Shown piece by piece: positions 21,500 through 33,741 of a DNA stretch of 64,000 nucleotides. This stretch comes from Hemileia vastatrix (taxonomy: Eukaryota > Basidiomycota > Pucciniomycetes > Pucciniales > Zaghouaniaceae). Below the pieces are notes generated by a model that saw only the letters and a list, made by a program, of their open reading frames with translations, did no database searches and was not told the origin of the DNA. Position 1 is the first letter of the stretch. Every line of letters begins with the position of its first letter. A program made the position numbers and the translations under genes. Where the stretch lies: positions 41,164,797 through 41,228,796 of the forward strand of contig JASXTE010000004.1 in assembly GCA_030280995.1 (NCBI GenBank), read 5' to 3'.

Positions 21500-22078
21500 A
21501 CAATGTTTGTTACCATAGTCTCCCTGTTTCTAGTTAAATCCTGGCTTTGTTTTGCTATATAGGAAGTCCACCAAGACTATAAACTGGATCAAAATTATGT
21601 CAAATGATTGCTCTCATTCAAAGCTGGATTCAAGGATTTTTTTTATATTTTATTTTAGATTTATGAAAAAAAATATTGAATTTTTTTTAATGTTAGAATT
21701 TTATTTTATTTTAATTTTAAAAGTATTGAAATTAATTGGTTCAGAGATAATGATCAATGGTGGTCTTCAATCATTTTTACAAATTGGAGGGAGCCCACCC
21801 AGTGATCAGTTTCTATTTTTGTTTGTTACATTTTTTTAAACTTTACAAAAACCATTTATGTTGATTTTCAATTTCTTTCTTGTATATCCCACATCAAGGT
21901 GCACTTGGATGTAGGTATGATAACAGGGTACAGCTCATCAAATGTCTGGGGGGCATTTTTAAATATATTTAATTTTAATTTTCAAATTTTAGGACATTTT
22001 TTTATGCATAAATTTTTAATTTACAAATTTCATATCATTATTTAAAAAAAAAACAATAAAAAAATATAGTAAAATAAA

Positions 22079-22108
22079 ATAATAATAATAATGATAATGA
22101 TAAAAATA

Positions 22109-22179
<71 letters not shown>

Positions 22180-22190
22180 TAAAATATTTT
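22079..22190. repeat. (AAT)n microsatellite
   Basis: About 30 AAT units with a few GATAAT and AAAAT variants, in the 3' non-coding part of gypsy-1. The equivalent place in gypsy-2 (35845-35935) has an AAATA-rich tract. Confidence 0.9.
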
Positions 22191-22239
22191 GTTGTTGTTT
22201 TAAGGATTTTATATATATAGTTTTCTTTAGTTTCTGTAA

Positions 22240-24930
22240 AATTTCTAGAAGAATCTTGGAGAATTAAGGAAGTTTCTCATTTGATGAAGATGGCACAGTA
22301 AAGGTTTCAGGAGAGGCTCTATGAAACCTTTCAATCTCTTCAAATAGACAATGTTCTTTATGGTCAAGCTAAGTGGCCAATTTAAAGTGACATTTCAAAA
22401 CTTGTTCTCTTGTTAATCCTTCTGCACAATCTTTTGGCAGATAATCTTTTTAATGGGTCAAGTTAACCTTGAAAATAGAATATAGTTTTTGAGCAACCTG
22501 ATTACATTTCACCATAGCTGAAGTGGGTTCTGGATCAGGGATAAAATAAGCAGATGGAGAATGAGAGTATCCAGAATAATCTAGATCAGTTCATCAATAA
22601 AAATCAATAGAAATATTTTAAAGGAGAATGAAAATATTAATTGCTTGCTAGAGTCAACTTTTTCAATCTCAAGATTTAAAGGCAAGCTTGGCAGAAATTT
22701 TTCTTCAAGAAGGGAAGAGTATGGATTTTTGATTCTGTGATATGAAGGTGGTTTTAGGAAAGCTAGGATGTCTCTGGAAGGATCAGGGATTGGAGATCCA
22801 TTAAATGTTGGAATATTTCTTTTCTTATGGCAAATTATTGGAGGACTAGAAGATGTGGGTCTTTTTGATGAAGAAGAAGTTTCAGGCTGAGGTCAAGTAC
22901 AGAGACGTGAACTAGCTTGAATGGTCAGTTTTCTAGAGGATTTTAATGGTCCTATATGAATAATGTAGTACAAATCCAATAAGTATTAAGATACAACTCA
23001 ATATAAGGGTCTCAGTAACTTTAATCTCACTAATTATATATGGCTTACAATCTTATAGTTGGTAGAAAAATAGATTCAATAAATTCATATACTATTCAAA
23101 GACTTTATAAGTACTATTGATATGTATTGTAATTGTATTGTTTATATGTTTAATTTTAATGATAAAGAATGTAGAAAACAAGACCAAAAACCCCCTCCTT
23201 TTATACACAATTACTTCCCCAATGACCCCTTGATCTACCAGCTCTATACACAGTTAATGACACCTCATTCCAGCTAATAGACATTTCCAGAAACACAAAG
23301 AGTGACTAGTAACATAATTAGAATGATATCACCAGCCAAAATCCTGTAGTAATAGGGATAATCCATCAAAAATAAAGAATAAGCAAAAAAGAGAGTATAT
23401 GTTATTATACATTAAAATAAAAGACTAAAAAGGGAAAATTAAGACTAACTATTACTTAATAATAAGGGGGATTAAAATTAGAAATTTTGGGGCTAATCAT
23501 GACATTATACTATGTGTAATCCCCATTCAAAAATAACCAAAATTGACTGAGAAACCTTCTAAAAACCCAAAAAGGGACATGAGATGTGGGGTGACTACAT
23601 GCAGTCCTTGGCAGGCACTTGCACGGGTAAATCCTTGACTAATTTAGGCAAATTTAATTGTTGTAGCGAATTAAAGTGCCAATATTGAGGTTATTAATGA
23701 AATTAGTGCATATAAAGAGGGTCAATGCATTTATAACTAAGCTAGGACACTAAATAAGCACCTGTCGCCTATTTTAGTGTGTTTCCCCACAGTGGGCGTA
23801 GAATGTGGGGTAATTATAGTGTGAAAAAGCTAGCTTTGCTAAAAATGAAGCTATTCACATGGGAAATATGCAGGCAGTATGTGGCCAGTACACAGAAGCC
23901 ATTTCTGGCATAAAAAACACCAAATTTGAAAAGTGTTATTTTTATGAATTTAAGTAGCTAAATCAATTGTTCTAATTAAAAAAAATTAATCTGTCAAAGC
24001 GCATTTTTGATATTCTCAAATTTATAGCGCATATAATCAACTTTTAAGTGAAATAAAGTGCATTTCTTGTTTTTTACATAAAACAATGAAAACAACAGCT
24101 TTAAGTGTACTTAAAAATTATTTAGACTTATATTTAAGGTTCTAAAGATTATCCTAACATATTTCAACTTAATATTAAGTACATAAGACTTATAAAAGGT
24201 GGATATATGCGTGTATATAAGGTGTTATAATGGCATATTTTGTATATTATCATAAATTTACTTATGTATACTATTTGTGTACTCTAATTTATTGCTCCCA
24301 TGTATATTCCATGTGTTTAAAATAACTTATAAGTACTTTTTAATCAGTTCTGGGGATATCCATGCCTACAAGAAGGATGATGAGGGCTTCTAAATTTATT
24401 TTGAGGAGGAATAAGCTCTGTTATAGGAGGTGGAGAGAAAGAAGAAGGAGAAACATACAGAACTGATATAGGTGGATTCAACATTTCTTTTGGGGCAGTA
24501 GAAGTTTTGGGGATGACAGAAGAGAGCCTTGATTAGATAGAAGGAGCAGAATAAAGAGCAGAAGGAGGTTGACACAGAGACTCAGAGTCAGAAGTAGTAT
24601 TTTAAAAGGCTGATGGTGTGAAAGGAGTAGGAATTTTAGAGGTGGATGATCATTCTAGAGAAGGAGTAGAAAGCTTGAAATGGGAGGCAAAGCTGGTAGA
24701 AGGAAGTGGGAATGAGCCATATTTAAGGCCAGAGCATTTTCTCTTCTTCTCAAAGCAGGTTAAACAGGCCCTGTTATAGGTATATCTTTTATGGTTATAG
24801 GCAAAGGTGCACTCTTCATGGGTAAAGGAGCAGTAATCACAGAATTTCTCACTAGAAGCAGTGAAGTTGGAAGGAGTTATCTTCAAAATCTGTAAATTAG
24901 GATGGAAAGAATAACCTGGATAGGAAAATA
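22240..24930 (-). pseudogene. gypsy-1 antisense gene 1 with Cys cluster, decayed
   Basis: On the strand opposite to pol, an open stretch at 24650-24886 encodes FCDYCSFTHEECTF, then RACLTCFEKKRKCSGLKYGS. This is a C-x2-C-x7-C plus C-x2-C-x6-C arrangement close to half of a fungal Zn(II)2Cys6 cluster. A Pro/Ser-rich stretch follows with stops, down to about 24355. After a 1.4 kb LTR-like interruption, protein-like sequence resumes at about 22960 (GPLKSSRKLT, KRPTSSSPPIICHKKRNIPT) and continues to about 22260. I know no family for the whole. It is absent from gypsy-2 at the aligned place. A DNA- or RNA-binding accessory role is only a guess. Confidence 0.45.
22950..24350. repeat. LTR-like or other insertion within the antisense gene
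   Basis: Non-coding AT-rich DNA separates the two protein-like parts of antisense gene 1. Its first 200 bp match the inverted scrap at 3487-3700. An ACCAAAAACCCCCTCCTTTT stretch at 23182 resembles ACCAAAACCCAACCCCTTTT in the solo LTR at 51680-52492, so an LTR origin is plausible. I found no clean target duplication. Confidence 0.4.
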
Positions 24931-24998
24931 GGAAAGAGAGAAGAATGTAGTGAAAATGGGCTCAAGGACAGTAGTAGGCAGTTGGAATCAACACAATC

Positions 24999-25155
24999 TT
25001 TGGTCCACTATGACCTAAAACCGGAAATTAATTAATGGTATTTGGTCCTCTAAGACCATAAACTGGAAACAAACATCAAAATATCAATCATTGGTCCCCT
25101 ATGACCTTAAACTGGAAAATTACTTTCACTTTGGTCCACCAAGACTATAAACTGG
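24999..25155 (+). repeat. array of four 25-bp motifs (gypsy-1)
   Basis: TTTGGTCCACTATGACC and related versions each end in TAAACTGG or TAAAACCGG, starting near 24999, 25041, 25091 and 25131. The motif is shared with 36069-36402 in gypsy-2 and, in variant form, lies inside pol. Confidence 0.75.
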
Positions 25156-25895
25156 AAATCAATTAAAAGTTTGGATTTCAAGGATATTTGGAGAGAATTT
25201 CACTCAAGTGGGATATTCAATTCAGTCATTTTTAATTTATCACTGGTTCATCAGTACTAAAACCAATACTCACTCATTTGGACAATTCAGTCATTAATGA
25301 AAATAGTGCAAGTACCTTTAGACAATAGAGATGTCATTAAAAGAGTTATTTAGGATTTAATAAAGATGGATATTTTAAAGTTTATTGATTTATATTGTTA
25401 AAATTCAAAAATAAAGGTGCTAAGAATGTCTGGAAAATTATGATTTATGATAAAAGTAGAAGTGATTTTAAAGGGTTGTGAATTTATTTGAATTTTGTGA
25501 TTCTGAATCATAGAAGAAGGATAGGATATGCATTTAGTGTGTCTCTTTGGTAGACTATTTAGGAGAAATCTTGGGGGACCTTATGGCAAGAATGGAGTCA
25601 TAGTATTCAGCTCAGGGGGAAGCCCAAAGGGAATGGAATCAAAAGTTTTCAACTCATTAGGGAGGCCCACTCTCTCATGCCATGAAAATGATGGAGAGTG
25701 GTAGAGGAGAGTCTGAGGGATTCAAACCTTGCTCTAAGTAGTGGAATCATCACAAGGAAAATACGATTTATAAAAACTTTATTTCAAAATATGATGAAAT
25801 TAAAAGAATTAAAATAAACCAGACAATAATATTTATCATCACCAAAAAGAATTTAAGAATTTAAGAATTATAGTTTCAAGAAGAGATGTCTATCA
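25156..25895 (+). other. gypsy-1 3' non-coding DNA up to copia-A
   Basis: 25540-25760 is clearly homologous to gypsy-2 36590-36795 (shared CACTCTCTCATGC and GTGGAATCATCACAA). No open frame of note. Sequence after 25760 has no clear match in gypsy-2. Confidence 0.6.
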
Positions 25896-26560
25896 TGTCA
25901 AAATTCGGAGACATGTGCTTCCTAACTCATCAAGCCTTATTTCAACATCTCCAATCCCTTTTATCTAGATATTATTCACTTGTTCCTAAAGCCATAAACT
26001 CAGTAGCATATATATAATGATGTTAGGTCTTGAGATAGGTTAATATTAATGATAGTTATATAAGTACTAGTGAAATAGATCTGTATTCCCTATTGATTTC
26101 TTTCTCAAAACATTAATCAATTTTCATTCTGACATCTGTCTCATTGTTGCTGAATTTTAATTGCAACACTTCATTATGCTTGTGTCCAGGTATTACTGTC
26201 TTTCTTTATCATTGTCTTTTGTTTCCTTCTTATCTTATTTTCTTTCTCTCCCGTCCCAAGGTTGGCTCTCTAAGCATTGCTAACTTTCAAGGACTTAATA
26301 ACTGATTGAATCTAATTATTAAATATAAAAGGTTAGAGGTTTTCTCCATGTTAATCATGTACCTAGTCCTCAGTATTTACCCCTTTAATTGATTTCTTTC
26401 TAAAAACATTAATCAATCGTAATTCTGACATCTGCCTCATTGTTACTGAATTTTCATCGCGACACTTCATTACGCTTGTCTCCAGGTTGGCTCTCTAAGC
26501 ATTGCCAACTTTCAAAGAAGTAATAACTGATTGAGTCTAATTATTAAATATAAAAGTCCA
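25896..26560 (+). repeat. 5' LTR of copia-A
   Basis: 665 bp. An internal direct duplication of about 85 bp (26096-26190 and 26389-26490) shares ATTCTGACATCTG and CACTTCATTA. The partner LTR is similar with scattered substitutions. Confidence 0.85.
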
Positions 26561-26572
26561 TAGATTAAAAGT

Positions 26573-27079
26573 ATGAATCAGACTCGAATAAGCATCATGG
26601 AACCTGAAACACATTCAGGACAATTGCTTCAAGTCATCCCTATCCTCACGTCCTCAAACTACTTGATGTGGCGACAGAAGATGATCTTTTATTTGTCTCA
26701 ATGCAAGCTTGATGACCTGGTTGAAGGAAAAGTTGCAGTTCCAACCAATAAAGATGCTAAAGCAATATACCTTTCAAAATGTTGCCAAGCCACCAATATC
26801 ATCATCCAAAAACTAGAAGACACTAACCTCAATTCCCTAGTTGATGAGACTGAAAGGTAAAATCCCATGGGACATTGGAAGAAATTGGCCAAGAGATTTT
26901 CAGCCAGCAGCCCAACCAATGTAGCAGCTGCTTATACTTGATTCAGTGCCCTGAAATGCACCAAATGAAATGTTCGAGGATTCCTTACAGAACTTTAATC
27001 ATCAATCAACGAGTTAACACTAATCCACCAGAGGTTTGAGGACCAACACTATCCTTATTTCATCTCAACAAATTGCCGG
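26573..27079 (+). pseudogene. copia-A gag, N-terminal part, cut by gypsy-2
   Basis: The ATG at 26573 opens 95 codons (MNQTRISIMEPETH) with the copia Gag pattern: LTSSNYLMWRQKMIFYL, then LDDLVEGK. A TAA ends it at 26858-26860. Beyond, SASSPTNVAAAYT, SSINEL and HQRFEDQHYPYF continue the Gag-like sequence with stops up to the gypsy-2 junction. The family's Gag forms the particle shell. Broken by stops and by the 11.2 kb insertion. Confidence 0.75.
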
Positions 27080-28325
27080 TGTGGCATTCCACATCTGGGT
27101 ATGCCACTTACGTTTATTTTTAAAGATCAGTAGCAACTTTCTGGATTATAAGGCTGGATATTTGGAATTTTGGAAGACAATTATTATCATTGGATAGCCC
27201 AGATTTTTCTCTACCTTTCATGTCTTGATGATTTTTTATCATATTTTACTGTTTTCTTAGTGTTTTACTTGATTTAGTGACTCATAGTATTTTTGGTGGA
27301 TATGGTGTGCTGATGGAATGGCCACTGAGCTCCAGTGTGCTCCGCTTTGCTCCGGTGATTTTCCGGTGCAAAAGCGAAGTGTACTGGAAAAATTCTGTCA
27401 TTGTGGCAAAGTTTGGTCATGGTGGAAAAATTATCTCACTGTGGCAAAATTAGCTCACTCTGGCCAAATTAGCTCATTATGGCAAAAAGAGTTCATTGTG
27501 GCAAAATTTTCTCACAATGGGAAATTCTGGGCACTGTGGCAAAGTTTGGTCACTGCAGAAAAGTCTGGGCACTGTGGTAAAGTTTGGTCACTGTAGAAAA
27601 GTCTGATTGCCAGTGCAAAGTTTGGTCACTGTAGAAAAGTCTGATCACCAGTGCAAAGTTTGGTCACTGCAGAAAAGTTTGGCTATTGTGGCAAAATTTG
27701 GTTAGAATATATTATGCTTGTTAGATCAATAGTTTATTGTAGATCCTATGCATGTAGGGTATTGTTGGAAAGGTCTGGAGTTGGAGAATCAGATAGAAAG
27801 GGGGGAATCTTAGTCTTCTACATGTTTTTTTGTCTTTTAGTTTTCGATATTGAGAGACTTTTTGGATTATTAACAATTTTTAACATATAACAACAAAATA
27901 ATAAATTATTAATAATACCCTTATAAAATAACAATTTTACATAGCACTTTAAATATTTTACTCAACAACTCTTAAACATTTACATATAGGGTATCATTAG
28001 AAAGGTCTCAACTCAAGGGACTCATTTATAGTATCTGTTTTCAAAAATTATTAAAATCTAAAAACATTAAAACTTCTTTCTTTTAAAATATTGTTTCTGG
28101 TGTAACTTTATTGTTGCATTTCAGTTGTTTTTCACAGAAGAATTTCTCAATCACCTTAACAAGCATTAATTAGACAGGGTTTCATTCTTTATTATTATCA
28201 AGTAGACTTTTAAGTTTATTGATCTAAAAAACTCAAAAATTCATTTAGAGGTACAGGGTTTTCTCTGATTATCCAACTCCTTTGGATTCTGCTTACAGCA
28301 AGGCAACTGTAAGAGTCTACCTACA
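27080..28325 (+). repeat. 5' LTR of gypsy-2, with internal minisatellite
   Basis: 1246 bp. 27390-27700 is a degenerate array of about 19-bp units (TTTGGTCACTG, AAAAGTCTGGGCACTGTGG). A GCTCCGGT-type short repeat lies at 27325-27360, where the 3' LTR has an extra unit. The last 60 bp resemble the gypsy-1 LTR end. Confidence 0.92.
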
Positions 28326-28329
28326 TATT

Positions 28330-28346
28330 TGGCGCCCAAGATGGGG
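28330..28346 (+). promoter_or_regulatory. gypsy-2 primer binding site (probable)
   Basis: TGGCGCCCAAGATGGGG starts four bases after the LTR. The first ten bases match the complement of tRNA-Lys(1,2) 3' ends as used by other retroelements; the remainder differs. Confidence 0.6.
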
Positions 28347-28498
28347 TTCGATTTCTCTAGCTTTTAAAAGAACTTACTTGATACTTGGACTTTCAGCCTG
28401 AAAGAGGCTTGCTTTCTGAAACTCATATCAATTTATTTATCTTAGCCTGCAAGAGGCTCACTTATTGGAACGCTTTATCTTTAATCTAATCTATTAGG

Positions 28499-30090
28499 AT
28501 GTCTTCTGCTTTTGGATCTGGTGTATCTCTTCCTATTACACCATCTGTTACGATTGTTTCTTGGGATGGGCCCAAGTTTAATGGGGAAGAAGGTAAATGG
28601 TTTTTGAGCAGATATGAGGCTGCTGCTTTGGTGGATGGAGCTACTAACCTGGATATGGTAAAGCAGATCAGGTTTTTTATTGTTGACAGAGAGGTGGAAA
28701 AGGAGGTCATTTCTATGGAGGGTTATAAAAGGTTTGATTGGATAAGGTTGTCAAAAGAGATGGTTGATAGATGGGGTGTCAGGTATACTATGGTGGATCT
28801 CAATAAGATTTTCAGTGATTGGCATGCTAAAGGTGGTGTTTCTAATATGGTGGACTTCAAAAAGTTATGTGGACAGTTTGATGAAGTGGTGGAATATCTG
28901 ATTTTGGTGGAGGAATTGGGCCATGAAAATTAGGCCAAGGATCTATTCTGGTCTTCTTTTAGTAGGGATATTAGGATGGATGTTTTAAAAGAACTGTCTA
29001 GGAAAAATTTGATGAAGGATCTGCCTAATGGTGAACAGAAACTTCCGGCTTTGGAGATCATCAAGGAGAATATTCAAGGCTACTTAAAACTCATAGAACT
29101 GGACAAATATCAAGAATCATGTACTCAATATGTTAGCAAGGTTAGTGAAGTCTTGGCTGAAAATAACAATATCATGACTCAAGATCAAGAAGCCAAGAAG
29201 GCTCACATGGGACAGCCTGTTGCTAAAGTTGAGTGAAATGTAGACAACAAGATGGTCAATCACTTGGCCAATTTAACTAAATAATTAAAGATATTTGTTC
29301 AAGAGACTCAAAATGCCAATAGAGCACCTGTGGCTTCAACTTGAACTTCTTCTTCTTACCAATCTAGAGGTTATGAGAGGAGGAATTATGGATTTAATGG
29401 GAATGGTAACTGGTTCTCTGGCAATGTTAATGGTGGTAGGAATGGCAATGGTAATGGTAATGGTAATGGTAATGGTAATGGTGGGAATGGTTTTAGAGGT
29501 GGATATGGAGAGTCCAGGGTGTGCTCTTATTGTAATAGGAGGGGACACAAGGCTGGACAATGTTATTTTTTGGATAGGGGCTTGGAATCTGGTAGAGTAA
29601 AATTTGATGGAAAGGTTTATAAATTCCCTGATGGATCTTTCATCAAGCCCAGTGAAGGTCAAGCTCCCTCAGATTTGGTTAGGAGGAATATGTATTTGGG
29701 GAAAAGAACCAGGTTTGAAGAGTTACCTGGTTATGATTAAGAACAGGTTAAAGGTGCTAAAGTTGATGATTGTAAAGATGTGGAAAAGGTAGATAAAGGA
29801 AAAGGTAAAGAGGTCAATAAGGCCATTTACTCAACTTCATTTGGTGTTTTGGAGTTATCCTCTGTAGTTAGGGCAGAGGAAAGTTGTATGGAAGGTGAAT
29901 ACAATGTCAACTCTGCTAGAAGAGAAGCTGCTACTAAAGCTAAGAGTAGCATTCAGATCCAATTAAGGGCTAAACTGGGCAAGGCAGAAATTAAAAAGTT
30001 GGAAAAGAAACCTTACTCTAAGGACAAAATTTATAATATGCAGAAGGGGATGGCTGATATGGGGCCTCCTAGTTTTGATAAGTTGGACTA
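28499..30090 (+). pseudogene. gypsy-2 gag, five in-frame stops
   Basis: The ATG at 28499 opens MSSAFGSGVSLPI. A single frame can be followed to 30090 with stops at 28931 (TAG), 29234 (TGA), 29281 (TAA), 29341 (TGA) and 29738 (TAA). The gypsy-1 copy shows the first was a Gln codon. A Gly/Asn-rich stretch encoded by (GGTAAT)n at 29420-29490 precedes a complete CCHC zinc knuckle, CSYCNRRGHKAGQC, at 29520. A basic Lys-rich helix (AKSSIQIQLRAKLGKAE) follows. The protein would bind and package element RNA. Between here and the protease the frame shifts. Confidence 0.85.
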
Positions 30091-30099
30091 AATGGTGAG

Positions 30100-31104
30100 C
30101 CTATGCCTGTGGACAACGATTCTGATTCTGAGGAGGATGTACCTTTGGCATCTCTCCCCAGACTAAGTTTTAGTGGTCCTACTCCTATGGAAGGGGTAAG
30201 GAGGACCAGTGATGGATCTAGATTAGTGAAAGTAGCTGGTGATGGATCTAGGGTTATTAGTAGTGAAGATGTTATTATGAGGGGTGAAGATGGCAATGTG
30301 GGTCCCCAAGAGGTGCCCAGGGCCAAGGTAACAAAATCTAGGGCTCAATATTAGAGGCTCATTGTTTCTGGACAAGAGAATGCAATAGAAACAGTTTTAG
30401 GAAGATTGAATCAACTTCAAATTCCTTTATCCTTAGGAAAATTATTTACGATTAGTCCAGCCCTTGCAGAAAAGCAGAAGAAGCATCTGACAAGGCAACG
30501 GGTTTCTGCTGGAGAGTTAGAATATATATGTGAAAATGTGGAGAAGTTTGGTGAGGGGATGGAAACTCATTTTTCTGCATCTTTAGATTATTTGATGGTT
30601 ACTCTCAATGGTAGAGAGGTTAAGGCCTTGGTAGATTCTGGGTCTTAAATTAATTTTATTTCTTTTGAGCAGGCTACCAGTATTGGACTGCCTATTAAAT
30701 CTGGCACTGGTGGTAATCTTAGAGGTATTGGAGGGCATGCTACTGAGCTGATGGGTACAGAAGAGCATGTTAAGTTATGTGTTGGTGGATCGGTTGGAAA
30801 TCTTAATTTCTATATGGCCAGAGGGGCAGTTAAAACTGTTCTTGGTGGTCCTTTTTTGATGGATTTTGAGGCCTGTATTGGTTATCAAGCTGGTATGGGC
30901 ATTAGTTTGGAGATTACAGGGGAAAATATGAGGAGGTTACATATGCTTTTGGCACCTCCAGGAGATGAAGGTTGGGAAACTAGGCCTGGGTTGACCACTA
31001 TGTGTCAATGTTGTGTATGCACCAAGAAGCAGCATATTAGATGTACAGCTTCTGGTGAATTATGTTTAGAGGGGAATTTTGGAGACCCTCATTTTTTGGG
31101 GTAG
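30100..31104 (+). pseudogene. gypsy-2 aspartic protease region
   Basis: The frame 30406-30648 contains VTLNGREVKALVDSGS, with the D-S-G active-site triad, and is cut by TAA immediately after. It resumes as INFISFEQATSIGLP (30650) and continues through LMGTEEHVKLCVGG and FYMARGAVKTVLGGPFLMDF to a TAG at 31102. The family's protease cleaves Gag-Pol. The stop after DSGS inactivates it. An acidic linker (30103-30354) with its own terminal TAG precedes it. Confidence 0.8.
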
Positions 31105-33638
31105 TAGGGGCTGATCACTTTAATGTTGCAATCTCTCCCCAGGATGAGATCCCATATTTCAATAGGTCAGCTCACTTGGAGATAATTCAAGTGTATTCTC
31201 AATTATTTTCTGTTAATAATACGTTAAATTGTTATTATGTTTTCAAATTTTTGGTTTGTCTCACTTCTCTGTCAAGATTTTCAATCACATTCAAGAATGG
31301 ATCAAGAGGGAAGATGGGAAATATAATGTTGAGTAAAAATTGGAATGCTTTATTTTCTGACCTCCAGCAAGAGGGTAAACTGCAATTATTTCATCAAAAT
31401 TCTATAAAAAATCTTAGGATAATTAAAACACAAAAAAATTATTTTTGTGATAATTTGATTCCAGTCCTCCAGCAAGAGGATAAAATGCCAACTTTTTTTA
31501 TGGGTGATTTTATGATGGATAAGGGAATTAAAGGTGTTGGAAAAATTGTTGATAAACTAGATGAGGGAAAAGAGAAAAGAGTTAAATTTAAAAATGAAAT
31601 AAAATATTTTTCTACTTATATTGATTCTGATTCTGACAATAAAGTGAATTCCTTTGATGAAAATTTCAATGGTGATACAAAAATAAATATTTTACCTCAA
31701 GTTTATGTAGATGTGGAGGCAGAAAAATATAAGAAGGTAGCAAAGAAAATCCAACAGATTAATGAACCGCTACCCACTGAATTAAATTCACCTTTGAGAA
31801 GACCAAGGCTATCAAGAGATTCTTATGAATGTCCCTTGGTGAAGAATCCTCCTGAATTTTCTGAAACTTCAAGAATCACTTTTGATAGATTAGGTGTTGT
31901 TAATTTTGGACCTGATGGTTGGCTGTCTGGAGAAGAGAAGAAGTTGTTGTTGGATGTGATGGTAAAGCAAGAGAAGGCTATTGCTTTTGTAGAAGAGGAG
32001 AGGGGTGTGTTGAACCATTCCTATGGGGAGCCTTACAAGATTCCTGTAGTATGTCATGAACTGTGGCAGCAAAAACCAATCCCAATTCCAGCTGCATTAA
32101 AAGAAGCTTATATTGAAGTTGTCAGAGAACGGATTTGCACTAGACTGTATGAGCAATCATCATCAAGTTATTCTAGTCTGGTATTTTGTATCAAGAAACC
32201 GAATGGCAAACTTAGAGTAGTTCATGATCTCAGGGAATTAAATATGGTTACAATAAAGGATGCTGGTATACCACCTAGTGCTGTGGAGTTTGTGGAAGCG
32301 TTTTCTGGGAGAGTGTGTTATGGTTTAGGAGATATTATGAGGGGATATGATGAGAGAGAGTTGCATCCAGACTCTAGGCCTCTCACTACTTTTGATACAC
32401 TGCTAGGAAGATTACAATTGACAAGATTACCTCAAGGAGCAACAAATTCAGTTGCCATTTATCAAGCTCAGATGGCTTGGATTCTTCAAGATGAAACTCT
32501 TCAATATGCTGGAATCTTTATTGACAATGGAGGAATTAAAGGACCTCCAACAGATTATGATGATGAAGTGTTGGAGGAGAACCCAGGGATACGAGGATTC
32601 ATCTGGGAGTATGCAATCACCTTAGAGAGGATCTTGTTTATAATTGAAGAAGCTGGTTTAACTATTTTGGGTTCAAACTTTTCATGTTGTGTGCCAGCTT
32701 TAGAGATTTTAGGTCATGTGGTATGTAGAGAGGGTAGGATTATGTCAAAGAAGAAAGTGAATAAAATTCAGTCCTGGTCAAGACCCAAGAATACAACCAA
32801 AGTTAGGGGGTTTTTAGGCATATGTTTTTATGTTTGAATGTTTATAAAGGACTTTTCTTCATTGGAAGCTCCGTTGAGAAGGTTGACAAGAAAGGATGCA
32901 GACTGGGAGTGGGATGAAGAGGGTGAAAGGGCGTTTGAGAAATTGAAGAAGGTTGTGGGGAAGGATTTAGTCCTGCACAAGTTAGATTATGGAAAAGATG
33001 CTGGTAGGATTTATTTAGCAGTTGACTCAAGTCAGGTTGCTTCTGGGGCAGTTTTGTCTCAGATAGATAAAGCTGGTTACATTAGGCCAGTTAGGTATGA
33101 ATCTGTGGTTTTCACCGAAGTTGAATCAAGATATTCTCAGCCAAAATTGGAACTGTGTGGAGTGGCAAAAATTTTAAAGAAACTTCAAAATGTTTTGTGG
33201 GGTCAAAACTTCAAATTGCAAGTGGATGAAAAATCTTTAATTCAAATGATTAATTCCCCAAGTTTACCGAATGCACCTATGACTATATGGGTAGCATTTA
33301 TTCAACATTTTTCTTTTCACTTAGTTCATAAGCCTTGCAAAACTTTTACTATGCCAGATGGTTTGTCAAGAAGACCACCCACTGAAGATGATTCAGACTC
33401 AGAAGAGTTTGATGAAGATATACCTATGATTAAGGCCAGCACTAAAGGAGCAGAATACTTTCCATACCCCCTCCATGAGGTTAAACTGGAAGGAATATTG
33501 TTTTCAGATGATTGTGATGATGACCTCCACCAAGAGGATAAACTGGAAAATTATTTTTATGCTGATAAAATTGATGAAATTGGTGTGAATAAATTTGGTA
33601 AAAAAAGATGTAGAAGAAGATGCTGCATATATAGATGA
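31062..33638 (+). pseudogene. gypsy-2 reverse transcriptase and RNase H
   Basis: A 591-codon frame (31062-32837) begins with an acidic linker holding two 25-bp motif copies (LQQEGKL, LQQEDKM). RT follows from about residue 270 (FDRLGVVNFGPDGW), with IKKPNGKLRVVHDLRELN, then YGLGDIMRGYDERELHPDSR, LPQGATNSVA and FIDNGG. The second Asp of the F/Y-x-D-D box is Asn, so polymerase activity is lost; gypsy-1 has FLDDG here. After a TGA at 32835 the same frame continues (32838-33638) with RNase H: LAVDSSQVASGAVLSQ, ESRYSQPKLELCGV and QVDEKSLIQMI. A tail has two more motif copies (LHEVKLEG, LHQEDKLEN). Confidence 0.88.
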
Positions 33639-33741
33639 AGATGGAGTGGTAGTTTGGCATAGTAGTAGGTTAAGGAAGGGTGTATATGTTGGAGAATTAG
33701 AAAATATGGTTTAAAAGGGTGAAGAAGAGAAAGAGGTATTT

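Noticed and set aside
25891..25895. TATCA as target duplication of copia-A
   Set aside because: The right flank reads TAAAT directly after the LTR; a near match AATCA lies two bases further, so no duplication is claimed.
27318..27596. ORF in the gypsy-2 5' LTR, repeated at 37288-37584
   Set aside because: It reads through the 19-bp minisatellite and is conserved only because the two LTRs are copies; composition is repetitive (CHCGKVW type) and it overlaps regulatory DNA.
29336..29662. Minus-strand ORF over the gag Gly/Asn repeat
   Set aside because: Thr/Ile repeats are the mirror of (GGTAAT)n; the plus-strand zinc knuckle is the real coding sense.
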